From Enoplolaimus lenunculus (Eukaryota; Nematoda; Enoplea; Enoplida; Thoracostomopsidae), in NCBI GenBank assembly GCA_030248215.1, contig JASANG010001590.1, forward strand, positions 124,001 to 188,000: a stretch of 64,000 nt of DNA, given 5' to 3'. Shown here in pieces: positions 51,699-63,059 of the stretch; the first letter of the stretch is position 1; each line of letters begins with the position of its first letter. The notes under the pieces were generated by a model. The model was not told the DNA's origin. It saw only the letters and a list, made by a program, of their open reading frames with translations, and did not search any database. A program made the position numbers and the translations under genes.

Positions 51699-54438
51699 AT
51701 GGATCCAACGACTTCAATATCAAACTTGTACCGCGCTGTCCAATATGTTATCGAACCTACAACCAACATGCCAACAAACCCTGCGACCAGCAAAACGTTA
51801 CCAAATACTAAAATTACAAATTTGACTTCGTTTTGTACAATCCTACTCGGGTTATTTACTGCAGTTGCAATTGTTGCAAATATATTTTTAACTGCAAGCA
51901 TTGTTTTAAGTTATCGTCTACGCAATACGGTTATGTATTATTTTTTGCTCAATTTAACACTGATCAACGTAGCTGATGTCGCAGTGAACATGGTGTTTGC
52001 GCTTGTGTATGTATCGATGGGTGAATGGAAACTTGGTAAGTGTAGAAAAAATTATACGATGGGTCCATGCAAAATCATGGTATAAAAGTATAATGATTTC
52101 TTGTGATTTTAAAACAATTTTCTGCTGCAAATCAGCCGGAATTTGTTTTATATTAAAACTACAGAAACGAATCTAAAGATACTAAGTAAGAATTTTTTCA
52201 TTAACTCTTCTGTTAATTTTAGCGTTTATAAGCACACACATATAACCGAACAAGCATTATAGGTATACAGTGTTTCGTATTAATTGTAGAACAGTTTCTC
52301 CGGACGCTATAGTTTTTGAAACAAGGATATTTTATTTTAATTTTAAGGTAACTTTCTGTGCCAACTCAACTCGTTCACAACACAACTGGTGCTCATCGAA
52401 ACACTTTTTGGCCTGGTATTGCTCGCTTGTGATCGTTCTATTGCTCTCCTTGGCTTGGCGACGTATCAATCGCGCATGACTCGATTCCGTTGTGGCTTGG
52501 CGATTTTCACAAGTCTCCTTGTTGCGTTGTGTTTTTCGTTTCCAATTTTTATCGGCAGTATTCCGTCACGTGTTCATACCGCACGCTATTTCTGCTCGAT
52601 CCAAAGCCGCAATTTAGCTGTTGGATATCCTGTTGCGGTGCTACTATTTTGCGTTGCACTTCCGCTGTTCGTTGTCTTGCTGTGTTTTGGTGTTATTTTT
52701 CAGCAAGCTCGTCTTGATCGGTTGTCTATCAGCAAGCGACCAACAGGACCTGGAGCACCAACGAACGATCCTGCGTACCCTTCGAATTCAACAGCTGAGC
52801 TAAGTATGTTCGATTCGAGATATACTGCTGAACAAATTATTGAAACGCGTCGATTTCAACAACAACTCTACACTGGAAAGTTGGCGTTTGGACTGTTTGC
52901 TCTATTTGTTTTCTTGGAAGGTCCTTACATTGTGTTGAATTATTTCGAACAAATCAGGAACAGTCGTGATGTTTTGGCCGCTTTGAGATCACTCAAACCG
53001 TATCAGCATTCGTCACAAACTGCGCACTCCAGCTCCAGCCAGGTGGATCCTGAATACGCTGATCCACTAATGCTAAGAGTGTCGGCAACTGCGGAAACGA
53101 CAATTACATGGTTGAAATTTGTGTATCCGGTTGCGTTTCCGTTTGTCATATTTGTGTCGTGTCGTGAGATTTGGCGGAAGTTTCAGGTTATTCACGAGTT
53201 GGTGATTTATACTTGCATGCCTGTGTAGCTCAGTGGTTGAACAGCGGATCGGTTGTGAGTTGGAGTCCCACCGCATTCAAAAATAAGTCTTTGTGAAACG
53301 CTGTATTTGATACTGCTTAACTCGGAATTAAAGATCTATAGCAATGCGATACGAAAATTTAGCAAAATTAACATGTGGGTGCTGAAACCATTCCAGTAGA
53401 GGCTAAAATTTTTCGGCCAATGTAAAGGTCAGGGGCGGAACGATTTTCTGCTGGACCGCAATAGAGTAAGCTTAAGCTTTAGACTAATTTTTTGCTTGGC
53501 TTAGGTTTAGGCTTAGGCTTAGGCTTAGGAACATGTTCATTCTTACGCTTAGGCTCAGGCTTACGCTTAGGCTTAGGCTTAGAAAATGCTTATAATACTG
53601 TTCCGCCCCCGTTCTGTACATTGGTCAATTTTTCTAAAGACAACCGAAGGTTTAAAGGTCCTTTGGCTATGACTGTGTAGATTTAAAAATTGGAGAAGAT
53701 TTTTAGAATTTAAATTCTAAACCAAACTGAGAAGTATATAAGTACATCTACGTTAAAAAATATTTAGTATCCGCTTATTAATTTCATTAGTTGTCTTACA
53801 GTACCTCACCACAATTTCGTTTAGGCTTATACTTAGGTTTAATATAAGCTTACCTATGCGAAATCTAATAATTGGCCTAAAGCACTTTCCTAAGCCTAAG
53901 CCATAACCTTAAACCTAAAAAATGTACAAGAACCAGTTTATTGTGCGATGGCAGTAGAAACGTTCTTCTGAGACAACATTTTACATTTCAGATTTAATAA
54001 TTTCAGGACTTAATTTGCTGTCGGCGTCCGAACGCCATTCAAGCTTCTGATACGGCTTTGTCCAGATCAGGAGCTTTAAGCGAGAGTCAGTCCATGGGAG
54101 GCGCTGCTGCTGCCGCTGCTGTCAAAGGCCGAGCACGAGCCGAGGCCGTCGTGGCTAAATCGAAACAAAACGGCAAATGCTCGAACTCAGAAGATGCATA
54201 CTCAGATAGTCACACTAATCGCCGAGTACCCATTTTAGTTGCGACATCTGGCGGATTACACCTGAGAACGCCGTATGTCGATAAAACGACAGGCCGTTAT
54301 GCGCCGGATCAAGTTTCATTTGCGGATCTGACACATCGGATGGGATCTGCGGAAGATGGCCAATCACAAAACTTGCCTCGAATAACTGCAAGTGCAAACG
54401 AAGGTAGACAAGAGGTAACAGGGTTGGATTGGTTCTAA
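51699..54438 (+). CDS. Orphan class A (rhodopsin-like) G protein-coupled receptor
   Basis: Exon 1 (51699-52035, CTTG|GTAAGT), exon 2 (52348-53186, CAG|GTTATT) and exon 3 (from 54007) join in phase. Exon 1 has an extracellular N terminus from MDPTTS with sequons, then TM1 and TM2 (YYFLLNLTLINVADVAVNM). Exon 2 opens with LGNFLCQLNSF, the conserved TM3 cysteine, and continues to LLACDRSIALL, where the E/DRY motif is CDRS. TM4, an ECL2 Cys (RYFCSIQS), TM5, a long third intracellular loop, TM6 (FALFVFLEGPYIVLNYF, lacking the usual CWxP) and TM7 (KFVYPVAFPFVIF in place of NPxxY) follow. Helix 8 runs CREIWRKFQ across the intron into DLICCRRP, with a CC pair suited to palmitoylation. Read to its own stop, exon 3 gives 535 residues. 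Reading through intron 2 would stop at 53228. The ligand is unknown. Intron 2 holds a family A MITE and a tRNA-like sequence. Confidence 0.9.
53218..53280 (+). repeat. tRNA-like sequence in GPCR intron 2
   Basis: GTGTAGCTCAGTGGTTGAAC is a good A box and TGAGTTGGAGTCCC a fair B box. The anticodon arm region is too short, so this is a SINE head or tRNA pseudogene. Its first bases overlap the read-through stop after exon 2. Confidence 0.5.
53415..53626 (+). mobile_element. Family A MITE in GPCR intron 2
   Basis: A 212-bp copy, GGCCAATGTAAAGGTCAGGG to CATTGGTC, with a perfect 8-bp duplication AATTTTTC. The interior has several exact TTAGGC units. Confidence 0.9.
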
Positions 54439-55296
54439 AAATCACTCCTGGCATTTTTATGTAAACTGTCCCTCCCAGCACTATTTAGAAAAATAATATT
54501 ACGTAACCAAATTTGTTGAGCAGTTATTTGGTCTGCTGGCGAGAATGACCAGTCCATCCCTGTGGGTAATTTGGCCCTTTGCTCTTGGTTCTAACATCAG
54601 GCGCTTGAGATTTAAATATTTCGTTAATCAATTAACGCAGTGTAGACGGTAAGGCGTACGATGATACGATCACTCCTCCAGTTCACATTTCATTGTATTC
54701 TGTTTGAATTGTAGAAACTGAAATTGCGTTATATGTGAAAACTAATTTCGGCCTAAAATTTGAACCCTGAACTCACGGATGATTGGAGCTTTATACGCCC
54801 AAAACCGTATGGGCTTCTACGCCTGCGAACATTCTGTGCTACGCGTCTACGCGTAAGACCTGTTGAAAACTGCGTGTATCTGAACATTTTGTCCGTTGAA
54901 ATGCCATTAAATCGGGTATACTTTGTAACGCACCAAACTCAAATATCTAACAATAATGAGAACGATTATTTGATTTTAAATCCAAGTCAGTAAATTTCTT
55001 TTTTACATCTTGTAGTGGCGAAATCACTTGACAAAATAGTGGCGGTCGGCACCGCATTTGCGAAAAAAATTTAGTTCGATTTGCACTGTCATAAGCACTC
55101 AACAGAATTCAATCTCAAATTTTTAAACTTGTACTAAAATTTAGTTTCGCTACCCGCGAACGAGTTTTTCTACCAGCATCGAGTGTCCTTCAGTTAGACG
55201 TTTGTAGTTTCACGTGTAGCAATTCGAACTGAACTGTATCTGCCATCATCGAACGGTAAACCACAAGACTAAATTGTGATTATGTCTGATTTGCAG

Positions 55297-56619
55297 ATGA
55301 ACATTTTAGCAACAACAGCAGCAGCAACAACAACAACAACAACGTCAGCAAGCTTTAACCGCATTGGGCAACGATTAGATGAAGAACATTTAAGCGACTC
55401 ATTTCGATCAATAAAATGTGATCAGTTTAGTGAAATTAGTCAGTTTAACCGAGAGGATTTAAAGAGTTTAAAATACCATTCCGATACTGAGGTCCAACTG
55501 GCACAACAACAACAACAACACTCAACAACGTTCAAACCAGACGGATTTTTGCATGGTAGGTTTATTCGCCGCCCTGAATTTGATAAAACTGTTGTCCGAA
55601 ATAACCATGAAAGCCGTGGACATGTTTACAAGATCCAAACCGAAAGCGAATACGAATTTGAACAGATCAAATTCAACGACGGCGAGGCGCAAAAAAGCCA
55701 AGCGTCTGTACACAGCAGTAGTGATGGCGAAGAAATTTATTCAGCAACAAATCTTGGTCGTAGTGAAAACGGTGGGAATATCGGTCGTGAAAAGAATATC
55801 ACATCAAATCTCGGGAAACCAAGAACTAAAATTCAAACTAATGGATCTTTGACTACTTCGGACAAAGTTCAGGAACAGAATCAACGAACGCAATCGGAAA
55901 TTTCAGTATCTGGTGTTTTTGTGCCCGAAGATCTTGGGTTTGACCCTAATTCGTCGTTTTGCTCGGCAACATTTCCAGTAGTACCTAAAAGCGGACGAAG
56001 TCAGGCAAACCAAAACGATTGTCCAGTCAGAAAGCAAAGCGAACCCGCAATTCACTTAAACAACAGCGTTGCTCCAATTTCCCTTACTTCGCTGTTCTTG
56101 GCGAAGAGCGAATCAAACCCGACCACCAATGACGTCATCAACGACATAAGTAACCAATCAAAATACGACCAACTGCCCGAACAAAATAGCGAACGCTCAT
56201 TGGCTAAAAATTCGAAGTTTCGCTACTTAAAACAAAGACCCAACCACCAGCTTCCACCAATCGTCAGGCCTCGATCACAATCTGAGTTACCTTATCATCA
56301 ACGCAATGCCATGTCAGCAAAAAGGCATACAGATGCTGCCAATCTGTCTAAATGTAATGCGAAACCGAAGAAAATTAAGCAAAGCTCAGTCGATGTTATT
56401 GAAATAAACCGTTCATCCAGGTCTCAAAGTGCATCGAGACCTGTGTTTTCGGATACTGCCGTTCGGCCTAGTGACTTACCAGTTACCCCCAGTACCAGCA
56501 ATATGTGTAATCCGAGAAACGATACTGATAATAATAGTGTTACACCACCAAATATGCCAAAAGCATTGGTAGAACGTTCGCAAAGATCAGAAAAACTATG
56601 TGTTAATGTTTCTGAATGA
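55297..56619 (+). CDS. Long low-complexity coding exon, possible fourth exon (cytoplasmic tail) of the GPCR
   Basis: The open frame follows a good acceptor (GATTTGCAG) and is open for 440 residues. It starts MNILATTAAATTTTTTSASF and is rich in Ser, Asn, Gln, Thr and Lys, with a QQQQQ run near residue 75 and short S/T-rich segments. No globular domain or membrane segment is seen. Exon 3 of the GPCR contains a donor, CAAGAG|GTAACA (after 54414), at phase 0, and this acceptor is also phase 0. Splicing them would give a 968-residue receptor with an unusually long intracellular tail. Alternatively it is a separate gene starting at the ATG 55297. The frame is too long for chance in this base composition. 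I do not recognise the family. Confidence 0.7.
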   Translation: MNILATTAAATTTTTTSASFNRIGQRLDEEHLSDSFRSIKCDQFSEISQFNREDLKSLKYHSDTEVQLAQQQQQHSTTFKPDGFLHGRFIRRPEFDKTVVRNNHESRGHVYKIQTESEYEFEQIKFNDGEAQKSQASVHSSSDGEEIYSATNLGRSENGGNIGREKNITSNLGKPRTKIQTNGSLTTSDKVQEQNQRTQSEISVSGVFVPEDLGFDPNSSFCSATFPVVPKSGRSQANQNDCPVRKQSEPAIHLNNSVAPISLTSLFLAKSESNPTTNDVINDISNQSKYDQLPEQNSERSLAKNSKFRYLKQRPNHQLPPIVRPRSQSELPYHQRNAMSAKRHTDAANLSKCNAKPKKIKQSSVDVIEINRSSRSQSASRPVFSDTAVRPSDLPVTPSTSNMCNPRNDTDNNSVTPPNMPKALVERSQRSEKLCVNVSE

Positions 56620-56753
56620 TTTTATTCTTTATTAGTACCTGAAGAGACAAAATGTATTTTTTCATTTAGTTCTTATGGATATATATAAAGTGCTTATGGA
56701 CGTATGAGAAATTTAAGAAATTAAAACTTCCGAGGTTGCCTCAATGTTCACAG

Positions 56754-56890
56754 CAAATTATAAAAAAATCACAACTGAATTTGCTGGAAGATCGGGCAAA
56801 ATACTTGCCAGAGTCAGAGGCTGATTTTATGCAGAATTCGGTTGCACGGCTTCTGTTGTACCACGTTGTAGGCTCAACTACTACTTATAC
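56754..56890 (+). CDS. Candidate exon downstream of the GPCR locus, unidentified
   Basis: After the acceptor GTTCACAG the frame reads QIIKKSQLNLLEDRAKYLPE and SEADFMQNSVARLLLYHVV, which looks helical and protein-like. It ends at 56927 if read through. No clear donor or partner exon. It may belong to a separate gene or be an exon relic. Confidence 0.25.
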
Positions 56891-57227
56891 GTGGCGTTCA
56901 GTTATATTCCTGTATGTAGTGGATTAAGATATTAAGGGATAGCCAGCGATCTGACTTTAACTCCTGTTGAATTTTTACAAAAGTTTTGAAGTAAAATTTG
57001 TTTGCAACTTTGAGATTCAATTTTAAATCTTTAATTGCAACGAAATTGTCGAAAAGCAATGTTTGCAAAAAAAGTTTCGATCTTAACGCAGTATGCTTCA
57101 CCTCCTATTTTGGTTTGCTCAGCTTACGGTTGCACTCTGGAGCACACTCAGGGGTGTCGGTGAGGGTTTAGATTTCCTAAGTCATGAACCAAAAAATGTT
57201 TTGCGACTCATGCAAAGATATTTAATA

Positions 57228-57679
57228 CTGTAACGACACGAATGAGACGGGGAGGTAATAAGAGGTGGTCCCATTTTGAGTCCAAATTAATAGGAGTCTG
57301 TATCCCTAATAAGAGTCCGTAAAAACGAGTAGAGTTCCTAAACATTAATTAAAGACCAGAAATGTCAATTATTTCGAATTGCAGTGCATAAATGGCTCTA
57401 GGACCAAATAAAGTTGAGTTTGAAACTTTAAAGCATGCTTAAGTTTTGAAAGTAGATATCTCAGTACAACGTTTTATTATCGCTCAAGCTTTTGATACAA
57501 GACAAATAAACGTTAAGTTCAACGGATAATTGCAATACCTGATATATATCAATGAATGAAGGGCGGCGGAAGGCTGGTGAAAAATAAATAACAGACCGTA
57601 AGTAACCGAATAACAAGGGGGTACACTCTAGAGAGGCCGAATAAATATCAGTTCCCTCCTCTTATTCGGCTCACTACAG
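57228..57679 (-). mobile_element. Family D MITE
   Basis: A copy of about 452 bp in reverse orientation: CTGTAACGACACGAATGAG at the left, TTATTCGGCTCACTACAG at the right. Confidence 0.83.
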
Positions 57680-58228
57680 AACTAAAATTATGTCATAGGG
57701 TAATTGCAATTGGATCTCCCCTCAGAACCAACACAAATGAAACTTTGCATTGTGATGTATAAATTTAAATGTCACCCTTTTTCAATAAAAAATGATTTGC
57801 CTGCTCATTAATAATCGTTCGTTTCGATTGTGATACGTTTTCCACAGATTGAAGAAGTAAAGTTTCAAAGCAAAAAGAAATTGTACCGATGACAGGTAAG
57901 TCGTATCTCGGCGGAAAATAAATAAAAATGAAAACAATTTTGTAAATTTTCTCGTTTGTCGTTTACGTTTTGCTTCGCCAGGGTGTAAATATCGGGCAAG
58001 TTAATGGCTATACACGCTATATACGTTTGTTAAGCGGTTTGTATTTCAATATATACCCGATGCTTAAAAACCTATGATGGTTATCGGTAAACAAAGTGCT
58101 AGTTTACGGCAGTTGCAAACGAATTTTAAACCTGAAGCTTCATAAAGATTTTTTGTTCAAAGTCTATTAATATTTGAGCACAAATCAATGATATTGTTGA
58201 CACTGCCGTAGACATTGGTTCAATTTGC

Positions 58229-58423
58229 GGCCCAATGATCAAAGGCGGAGAGTTTTTCTGTGGGACTAGAATAAGGTAGGCTTAAGCTTTAGACAACATT
58301 TTGCTTGGCTTAGGCTTAGGTTTGGCTTAGGCTTAGGAATATGCTCATTCCAACGCGTTGGTTTAGGCTTAGGCTTAGGAATATGCTTATAATACTGTTT
58401 CGCTCCTGTTCTTTACAATGGCC
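58229..58423 (+). mobile_element. Family A MITE
   Basis: A 195-bp copy starting GGCCCAATGATCAAAGGCGG and ending TTTACAATGGCC. Flanks CAATTTGC/TAATTTGG are a decayed 8-bp duplication. Confidence 0.8.
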
Positions 58424-58909
58424 TAATTTGGTAAGGAAAGTTCAAAAATTTTAGGAGGGAGTGCGAAAATTTTACATTGCTACAAGTGATATGTAAGCTT
58501 ACAGTTTCGCAACCAGCATGAACGGAGGACACGGCGAAAGTGGCGAAGGCAAAAATTTATCTGAGGGATTTACCGGCATTATGCGCGCGGGGGGGTGCAG
58601 ATTGAGTTTACTGGAAATTGTAAGATACAGTGAAAGAAACTGCGCGAGCGAAGCGAGCAAGAATTCAACCACATTTTTCAAAATTACAATACTAAGGTTT
58701 GTATTCATGGCTTATCAATCTTACCAAAGAAGCCTAAGCAACTGCCTAAATGTTTTCTCAGGTGTAAAGCCTAGACCTTACCTTTAAATGTGTGGGAAAG
58801 GTACAATAGCCTGTTATCTTGTTCATTTCTGTAGTTACTTTTGCAGTTCATAACAAAAGATTGTTCGTGTTGTATTCTAATTTCGCCTGTAATATTTACT
58901 GCTTACAGC

Positions 58910-59084
58910 CAGCGGCGGATCCAGAAATTTCTGACGGTAAAGGGGCTGGCTGGCAAAAGTTATAAAACGCAATTTTTAGTGTATGGTATATACGACGTCA
59001 TTGTAAGATACGAACCTCACCATTTTAGGACAAAAAATTCTGACGGGGGACGTACGCTTCCTGCCCGATATGGATCCGCTAGTG
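58910..59084. mobile_element. hAT-like MITE
   Basis: A 175-bp element with ends CAGCGGCGGATCC and GGATCCGCTAGTG, flanks CTTACAGC/TTTACAGC. The interior differs from the other two hAT-like copies. Confidence 0.83.
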
Positions 59085-59618
59085 TTTACAGCAAGAATAA
59101 AAGTAGACGAAAATGCCAACGAATTTTGTAAAATGCTTATCACTATCAATATTTCAGCTTTTAAATAATATAAAATGAAGAGATAAGATGTTTACGGTGT
59201 TTGTTCATCTGGATCCTGGTTGGTTAATAGAAATCGAAAGAAACGCCTGGTTTATTGCTTATTTTATAAGCGCTTCGCTTTGGTTCTGTGTGCATTTTAA
59301 ATGTTGTTAGTCCAACGCACAGGTTTGATTTAGTTAATTTCTTTGATATATTGTAAAATGGTTTTTACACCTTGAAAAGTACCGAAATTTATTTCTATTA
59401 ATAGCGGCGATATTAATTATAGGGTCTTGCCGTTGGATACTGAGTAACATGGAGACTGGAAAACAAAGCGACTGGGAGGTCTAAGGCTCAGACTTATATT
59501 TAGGGTTACACTTAGACTAGGTGGGTACATTTTTTATTGACATGGGCCGGAAGTACCGATAATTTCTGTCGTTGTAAAGTTTAGAGCGAAAGAAGCCAAT
59601 ATCGCAGTTTACAACAAG

Positions 59619-59830
59619 TGTGGCCAATGTTGCTTTGACTGACATAATAATAGTAGTAAGAGATATTCCTAAGCCTAAAGCCTATGTCGCAGCGTATGGA
59701 TACTAAGCCTAAGTAAGTTTCAGCAGAAAAAAATAGTCTAAGCTTTAGTTATAGGCTTATGTTTACGCTGAGGTTCAGGCTTAAGAATATGCTTATACTA
59801 CTGCTTTGCGCCTCAAAGTAATTGAGTCTA
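59619..59830. mobile_element. Family B-like MITE, degraded
   Basis: Left end GGCCAATGTTGCTTTGACTG, interior CCTAAGCCTAAAGCC and GGCTTA-like units, right part GCGCCTCAAAGTAATTGAG as a poor inverted partner. Confidence 0.5.
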
Positions 59831-60178
59831 AAATTTAAGCTTGCCGATTTTTCACAATCAATTTGCGTACTTATATATACAATATCACAACTCTCACATG
59901 CTGCATTTAGAGAAGTACAGGTTTTTACTTCGGTGGTGTATAATCTCATAAAAAAATTTTTTGACCTGTAGGATCTGCAGTTCTAAGTGTTTTTCTTGTC
60001 TCTCGCGGAATTTTTTGCTAGCTAGCGGATATATCCGTCTATCCTTCTCTGTGTATATTATTCGCCCCTCACTGCAATCAATCGTGTCACAGCTATATTA
60101 AATTTTGTCTAACCAACCTCGTTGCTTTACCATAAACAGTACCGTGATTTTGGTACTTAACTTTGTAAAGTTGGTTTA

Positions 60179-60330
60179 TCCAGTGTAAAGAACAGGGGCG
60201 GAACAATGTTATAAGCATATTTCTAAGCCTAAGCCTAAGCCTAAGCTAAGCCAAAAATTAGTCTAAAGTTTAAACTTACTCTTTTCTGATCACACAGAGA
60301 AACGTTCCGCCCCTGATCTTTACATGGTCC
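60179..60330 (-). mobile_element. Family A MITE
   Basis: Starts TCCAGTGTAAAGAACAGGGG and ends CCTGATCTTTACATGGTCC. Flanks TTGGTTTA/TTTGTTTA. Three CCTAAG units remain. Confidence 0.8.
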
Positions 60331-60393
60331 GTTTGTTTATATAACGAAAACTGGCTCTGTTGTGTTTAATCTGCATTTTTACTGTATGTTTAG

Positions 60394-60602
60394 CTGGGCT
60401 TGAAGGGGTGCCCGCGCCCCACCTTACCTCTCATTTCCTAATTGGGTCAACGGCCTATACTGATCGCTATTCGCACATTTGGGTAGTTAGCGCGGTGTTT
60501 GAGGAACAGTCCTGTCAGTCGCATCTCGCCGTCGCTGAGGTGCCTGAGGCTTCCCCCAAACCCGGCAAACCAGGCTTCCTGATCACGTCAGAGTGTTATT
60601 AA
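60394..60602 (+). CDS. Candidate terminal exon, GC-richer than its surroundings, unidentified
   Basis: After the acceptor TATGTTTAG the frame reads LEGVPAPHLTSHFLIGSTAY, later FEEQSCQSHLAVAEVPEASP and KPGKPGFLITSECY before TAA. The GC content is visibly higher than nearby sequence, as in real exons here. No family recognised and no upstream exon found. A repeat fragment is the main alternative. Confidence 0.3.
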
Positions 60603-61185
60603 AATTGGTCGCCAAATTCAGTCAAAATGAACCTTTCTGCAACTTAAGCTCCGCTTGCTAATACTGTTTTGGGCAAAGATAAAATCCTTGCGAACTAGAT
60701 GCCAAATGCAATTTTAGTACCAATTCTTAATTCCAAATTTTGGTTTTGAGTCACCACGGCGAGGATACAATTCTCGCAAAAAACAGTTGGGATATTTAGT
60801 GGACGGTCAATGTCCAGATCGTCCAAATCGATCCGCCACTGCTGATAGTATATTCTGTGCGGGAATTGGTTAAGCAGCCAAAACGGCTGTCTAAAACGGT
60901 TCGTTCCAACTGAAGTTGTGAAAACAATCGGTGAAGTTCTTTGCACCAAAAATGTTCACAATTCGTTGGTTTAACGAGTACGGTTTAGAGTATTAATAAC
61001 TACAGTCATGGACGACACTGACTAGACTGGTGTACCAAACTTGTGGACAAGTATAAGCGTTCGGCTGTACGCTAGAACGACTTTATCGCGAAAATGATTC
61101 AAAAAATTTGTTTGCAGAATAACGAAAATATTAACCCTTTCGCACATGAAAATTTTCTATTTCCCCTGAGACCTACCTTTATGCT

Positions 61186-61262
61186 ACGATTCGAACTCCA
61201 GTGACTGGAGTGGGAAGCGGTACTATCCCCACTCAGCTATAGGAGCTTGACGCTTGAGCCCG
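61186..61262 (-). repeat. tRNA-like SINE, reverse strand
   Basis: On the minus strand: GCTCCTATAGCTGAGTGGGG (A box) and GGAGTTCGAATCG (B box) about 45 bp apart. The arms do not pair well enough for a functional tRNA. Confidence 0.5.
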
Positions 61263-61422
61263 AGGGGGCTCTCGATTTAGTACTATGTATACGTGTTGCA
61301 ATTGTTAAACACTGTGCGATATGCATTATTTAACGTATATACACTGCGCTGAGTTGCCTATGGGCAACTCAATGTGAGAAGGGGTTAATAATCAAATAAC
61401 AATTTGTGACTCATATTATCAG

Positions 61423-61612
61423 ACCGCCGACAAGCTCGAGCGCTCCTCCAATTGGTCGGTATGAAAGCGGGTATGGCGACCCTTCTAAGCCTAATACTAA
61501 GCCTGTGTCAAGATGTGAAAACTTGGAAAGTGTGGGGATCACTTCTGTGCTCAATAAACGCTTCAACTCGACCGTTTCAAATCTAGTTTTGTATTTACAA
61601 AAACGCGATTGA
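61423..61612 (+). CDS. Candidate terminal exon, unidentified
   Basis: After the acceptor ATTATCAG the frame reads PPTSSSAPPIGRYESGYGDP, SKPNTKPVSRCENLESVGIT and then NKRFNSTVSNLVLYLQKRD before the stop. It is proline- and serine-rich at first. An AATAAA at 61554 lies inside the frame. The GRYESGYGDPSKP stretch looks like conserved linker sequence, but I cannot assign it. Confidence 0.28.
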
Positions 61613-62186
61613 ATGTTCTTCGGATGTTTTAAGCATATGTTTTTTCTTGAAATATATCGAATTCAAAATAAAAATTTGAAACAAAGCTGCTTACAGTTTA
61701 AACCAGTTGAAAATAAGGATGTATTGAAGAGAAAGCATTTAGTGCTTTATAATTCAATTTTATCCAGGTTGCCTGACGTAGAGTCGTGTATATATAAGAG
61801 GCGCGGCGGTATAGCAAATATGTTCCATCGCGAAATTTGACAAGGGTTGAGAAAAAGTGACTTTGGACAAGTTTTAGAATAACCAAATGGATTTTAGAAT
61901 TCAAACATATTTCCTTGCTTGATACTAGGGTGTAAAAGGATAGTAAAAATAACGGAAACAGAAAAGGCTAGTGATCAAAATAACGAAAACGGAAAACAGA
62001 GATACAGAAGCATACAAGTTTCAAATATGGTGTCTTGTTCCGTCAACACAGTTCAGGCGCACGAATTTCGTAATTCTTATTTCATTTTGAACAATCGTAG
62101 CATGTCTGTAATCAAAACATGCTTGGTATCTATGTGATTTATAGCTAAGTTTGAGCGAAAAAATAAATGAATTTCTGTTATTTCAG

Positions 62187-62239
62187 TCACAGCATTGAGT
62201 TCCCGTACTTTGCAGAGTTCGTATTCAGTGCTGCAAGCG
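62187..62239 (+). CDS. Candidate 53-nt internal exon
   Basis: It is flanked by a good acceptor (GTTATTTCAG) and a good donor (GCG|GTAAGA). One frame is open across it and reads HSIEFPYFAEFVFSAAS with one base left over at each end. Too short to identify. Confidence 0.25.
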
Positions 62240-62872
62240 GTAAGAATGAACGCATTTAAGCCAAAATTACTTTAAGAGCAAGGGCAGTCTGATTTTTCTA
62301 GTGGGAACATTAAAGATTAAGCTTAGATTTTTGACTAAACATTTTTTGCTTAGCTTCAGACTTAAGGCTCAGACGTATACTTTTGTTTTTTTGTCCAGGA
62401 TTAGTTTCAGATTTTATACTTTTATATTTTTACCAACGCTTAAAGCTTTAGCCTTACGAATTTGCTCGATCTACAGTGTGAAGCGTAAAAATAACATTTC
62501 CCACATTTTATATGTGTGTTATTTAAGCAATGCAAATGCCTATCGAGCAAATTTTGGGTACCTGATCCTAAAGTACCTTCATTGCCTGTGCTTGAACACA
62601 TTAATTTACAAAGTACGAAGGTATATATATGGGTTTCAATCAAACGTTGGATGGTGTGACGCGGGCACCATTTTTCTATAAACCGCTTCACATCCTCTTT
62701 GCCGAAATACATTTATCGTTAGCATTAAAAAAATTTAGGTTAAGAACATTTTCTTGCCCAATTCATAACCTGTCGCATTTGTATTTTTCTCACAAACATA
62801 ATGACTGCATTACATGGCCTGAGAATTTAAACAAGTGCCGGTGACCTTCTACGATCAACCTAGTGAACACTA

Positions 62873-63055
62873 TGACCCATGTTACTTTTAGGGTTTTCCC
62901 GTTTTCTCACACGACTGCAACAGAGTGGGACTATATTTTAGACAATTTTTGTGTAGGCTTAGGCTTAGGATTTAACAGTTATGTTACAACATAGGCAGGT
63001 TTAGGATTACGAGGATGCTTAATCTACAGTTGCGGCCCTAATACTAAAATACTAA
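62873..63055 (+). mobile_element. Family B-like MITE, degraded
   Basis: Left end GACCCATGTTACTTTTAGGG and right end GCGGCCCTAATACTAAAATA. The interior has AGGCTTAGGCTTAGGATT. Confidence 0.65.
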
Positions 63056-63059
63056 CCAG

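Noticed and set aside
53218-53280. Functional tRNA gene
   Set aside because: A and B boxes are present but the anticodon arm is too short and the acceptor stem does not pair.
54215-54481. Minus-strand open frame of 88 codons
   Set aside because: It is the shadow of GPCR exon 3 on the opposite strand, which has splice sites and a receptor-tail context.
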